A DNA stretch of 33,528 nucleotides, taken from CALMFQ01 sp964495595. Its GTDB lineage: Bacteria > Pseudomonadota > Gammaproteobacteria > Burkholderiales > SCOH01. The stretch covers positions 1 to 33,528 of the forward strand of contig CAZBWH010000033.1 in NCBI GenBank assembly GCA_964495595.1. Reading direction: 5' to 3'. Positions 31,790 through 33,528 of the stretch are shown one piece after another; the stretch's first letter is position 1; each line of letters opens with the position of its first letter. The translations under genes were made by a program, and so were the position numbers. The notes under the pieces are model-generated. The model was not told where the DNA came from. It ran no database searches and was given only the letters and a program-made list of their open reading frames with translations.

Positions 31790-33528
31790 ATGGCTGATTA
31801 CAAGAACACCCTGAACCTGCCGGATACCGGCTTTCCGATGCGCGGCGATCTGGCCAAGCGCGAACCGGGCATGCTCGCCCAGTGGCAGCAGCGCAAGCTG
31901 TATCAGCAGATTCGCGCCAAGGCGGCCGGCCGGCCGAAATTCATCCTGCACGATGGCCCACCCTACGCCAACGGCGACATCCACATCGGCCATGCGGTAA
32001 ACAAAATCCTCAAGGACATCATCATCAAGTCGAAGACGCTGGCCGGCTTCGATGCGCCTTACGTGCCGGGCTGGGATTGCCACGGTCTGCCGATCGAGCA
32101 TCAGATCGAAAAGCTGCACGGCAAACACATCGAGCCGAACAAGTTCCGCCAGCTGTGCCGCGAATACGCCGAAGGCCAGATCGAACGGCAGAAGGCGGAT
32201 TTTGTGCGCCTGGGCGTGCTGGGTGATTGGGACCGTCCATACAAGACAATGGACTTCAACACCGAGGCGAATATCGTTCGCACCCTCGGCGCGATCCATA
32301 AAAACGGTTATCTGTTCCGTGGCGCCAAGCCGGTTTACTGGTGTCTGGACTGCGGCTCGTCGCTGGCCGAAGCCGAAGTGGAATACCAGGACAAGAACTC
32401 GCCGGCGATCGACGTTGGCTTCAAGGTGCTCGACAACGCCGCGCTGGGCAAGGCGTTTGGCGTGGATGCCGGCGACAGGTCGGCTTACGCGGTGATCTGG
32501 ACCACCACCCCGTGGACCTTGCCGGCCAACGAAGCGGTGTGTGTGCACCCGGAATTCACCTACGACCTGCTGGATACGCCGAAAGGCCTGCTGATCCTGG
32601 TGCATGATCTGGCCGAATTCGCGATCCAGCGTTATGGCTTTGACGGCGCAACGCTGCTGGGCCAGGCCCAGGGCGCGGCACTGGAAAAACTGGCGCTGCA
32701 GCACCCGTTCTACGACAAGCAAGTACCGCTGATCTGCGGCCTGCACGTAACCGTCGAAAGCGGCACCGGCCTGGTGCACACCGCGCCGGCACACGGTCTG
32801 GAAGATTATCAGGTCGGCCTGCATTACCAGTTGCCGGTGAACAACCCGGTTGGCCCGGATGGCAAGTTCCTGCCGAATACGCCGCAGTTTGCCGGCGAGC
32901 TGGTGTGGGATGCCAACAAGTCGGTGCTGGAAACACTGGAAGCCAACGGCGCGCTGCTGTGCCAGAAACGCCTGCAGCACAGCTACCCGCATTGCTGGCG
33001 CCACAAGACGCCGCTGATTTTCCGCGCCACCAGCCAGTGGTTCATCGGTATGGAAAAATCCGGCAATCAGAGCCAGACATTGCGCCAGCAGGCACAGAAA
33101 GCTGTCGACGACACCCAGTTTTTCCCGGCCTGGGGCCGCGCGCGGCTGGAAGCGATGATCAACAATCGCCCGGACTGGTGTGTGTCGCGCCAGCGTTTCT
33201 GGGGCGTGCCGATGACCTTGTTCGAACACAAGGAAACCGGTGAGCTGCACCCACGCACCGGCGAGCTGATCGAACAGGTTGCGAAACACATCGAACAAGG
33301 CGGTATCGAAGCCTGGTTTGCACTGGAAGCCAAAGACCTGCTGGGCGACGAAGCGGATCAATACCGCAAGCTGAACGACACCATGGACGTGTGGTTCGAC
33401 TCCGGCGCCACCCACTACGCCGTGGTCAAACAACGTGAAGAATTCAAGCGCCTCGATAACGACGACTACCCGGCCGACCTGTATCTGGAAGGCTCGGATC
33501 AGCATCGCGGCTGGTTCCAGTCGTCGTT
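31790..33528 (+). CDS. ileS: Isoleucyl-tRNA synthetase, 5' part
   Basis: The gene runs off the right end; about 579 codons of a protein normally about 930 residues long are present. The start is the ATG at 31790 (MADYKNTLNLPDTGFPMRG). The class I signature HIGH is at residues 65-68 in PPYANGDIHIGHAVNK. The CP1 editing domain begins with the TTPWTLPAN segment, and the C-terminal end of the visible part has DVWFDSG and SDQHRGWF, typical of IleRS. The KMSKS loop lies beyond the window. It is probably co-transcribed with ribF, whose stop is 8 bases upstream. Confidence 0.96.
   Translation, partial: MADYKNTLNLPDTGFPMRGDLAKREPGMLAQWQQRKLYQQIRAKAAGRPKFILHDGPPYANGDIHIGHAVNKILKDIIIKSKTLAGFDAPYVPGWDCHGLPIEHQIEKLHGKHIEPNKFRQLCREYAEGQIERQKADFVRLGVLGDWDRPYKTMDFNTEANIVRTLGAIHKNGYLFRGAKPVYWCLDCGSSLAEAEVEYQDKNSPAIDVGFKVLDNAALGKAFGVDAGDRSAYAVIWTTTPWTLPANEAVCVHPEFTYDLLDTPKGLLILVHDLAEFAIQRYGFDGATLLGQAQGAALEKLALQHPFYDKQVPLICGLHVTVESGTGLVHTAPAHGLEDYQVGLHYQLPVNNPVGPDGKFLPNTPQFAGELVWDANKSVLETLEANGALLCQKRLQHSYPHCWRHKTPLIFRATSQWFIGMEKSGNQSQTLRQQAQKAVDDTQFFPAWGRARLEAMINNRPDWCVSRQRFWGVPMTLFEHKETGELHPRTGELIEQVAKHIEQGGIEAWFALEAKDLLGDEADQYRKLNDTMDVWFDSGATHYAVVKQREEFKRLDNDDYPADLYLEGSDQHRGWFQSS

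Noticed and set aside
31631..33505. Long 624-codon minus-strand open frame
   Set aside because: It is antisense to ribF and ileS, whose products are unmistakable; long shadow frames are expected in GC-rich coding DNA.

Overview
The window looks like a chromosomal segment of a flagellated, fairly GC-rich betaproteobacterium. The order smc-zipA-ligA, the protein sequences and a tandem ribF-ileS pair suggest Neisseriales/Chromobacteriaceae or a close relative; this is an inference from gene content, not a species call.

Layout, left to right. (1) 1-1680: a flagellin gene on the minus strand with a textbook sigma-28 promoter. (2) 1679-7692: a 1582-residue multidomain glycosyltransferase/methyltransferase and a translationally coupled methyltransferase. 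(3) 7835-7977: a 143-bp IS5-type MITE-like element with a CTAA target duplication placed exactly on the stop codon of pseI. (4) 7978-18620: a tightly packed minus-strand operon holding the whole pseudaminic acid pathway (PseB, PseC, PseH, PseG, PseI, PseF). It also holds modification genes: a PseA-type amidotransferase with its own HisH- and HisF-like partners, a PIG-L deacetylase, a formyltransferase, and a second, divergent NeuB-family synthase. (5) 18632-27798: mtnP and def, which run into the pse operon without a break, then galU, ligA, zipA and smc, all on the minus strand. (6) 28004-28943: queF and an atypical PilZ-like gene on the plus strand. (7) 29117-30628: class I fumarase on the minus strand. 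(8) 30837 to the end: ribF and the 5' part of ileS on the plus strand.

How the parts fit. The pse operon should deliver CMP-pseudaminic acid or an N-formyl/acetamidino derivative. The neighbouring flagellin and giant glycosyltransferase suggest flagellar glycosylation, although surface polysaccharide is not excluded. No Maf-type flagellin pseudaminyl transferase is seen here, so the giant protein is the best local candidate for transferring or extending the glycan.

The most unusual points are: an in-frame TGA in ligA exactly at the fourth zinc-finger cysteine; a NeuB paralogue whose second metal-binding histidine is replaced by threonine; a HisF paralogue that has lost the catalytic Asp11; a formyltransferase lacking the usual active-site Asn; the giant enzyme itself; and the MITE insertion. 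No tRNA, rRNA or CRISPR was recognised, and no gene-free stretch exceeds 300 bases.
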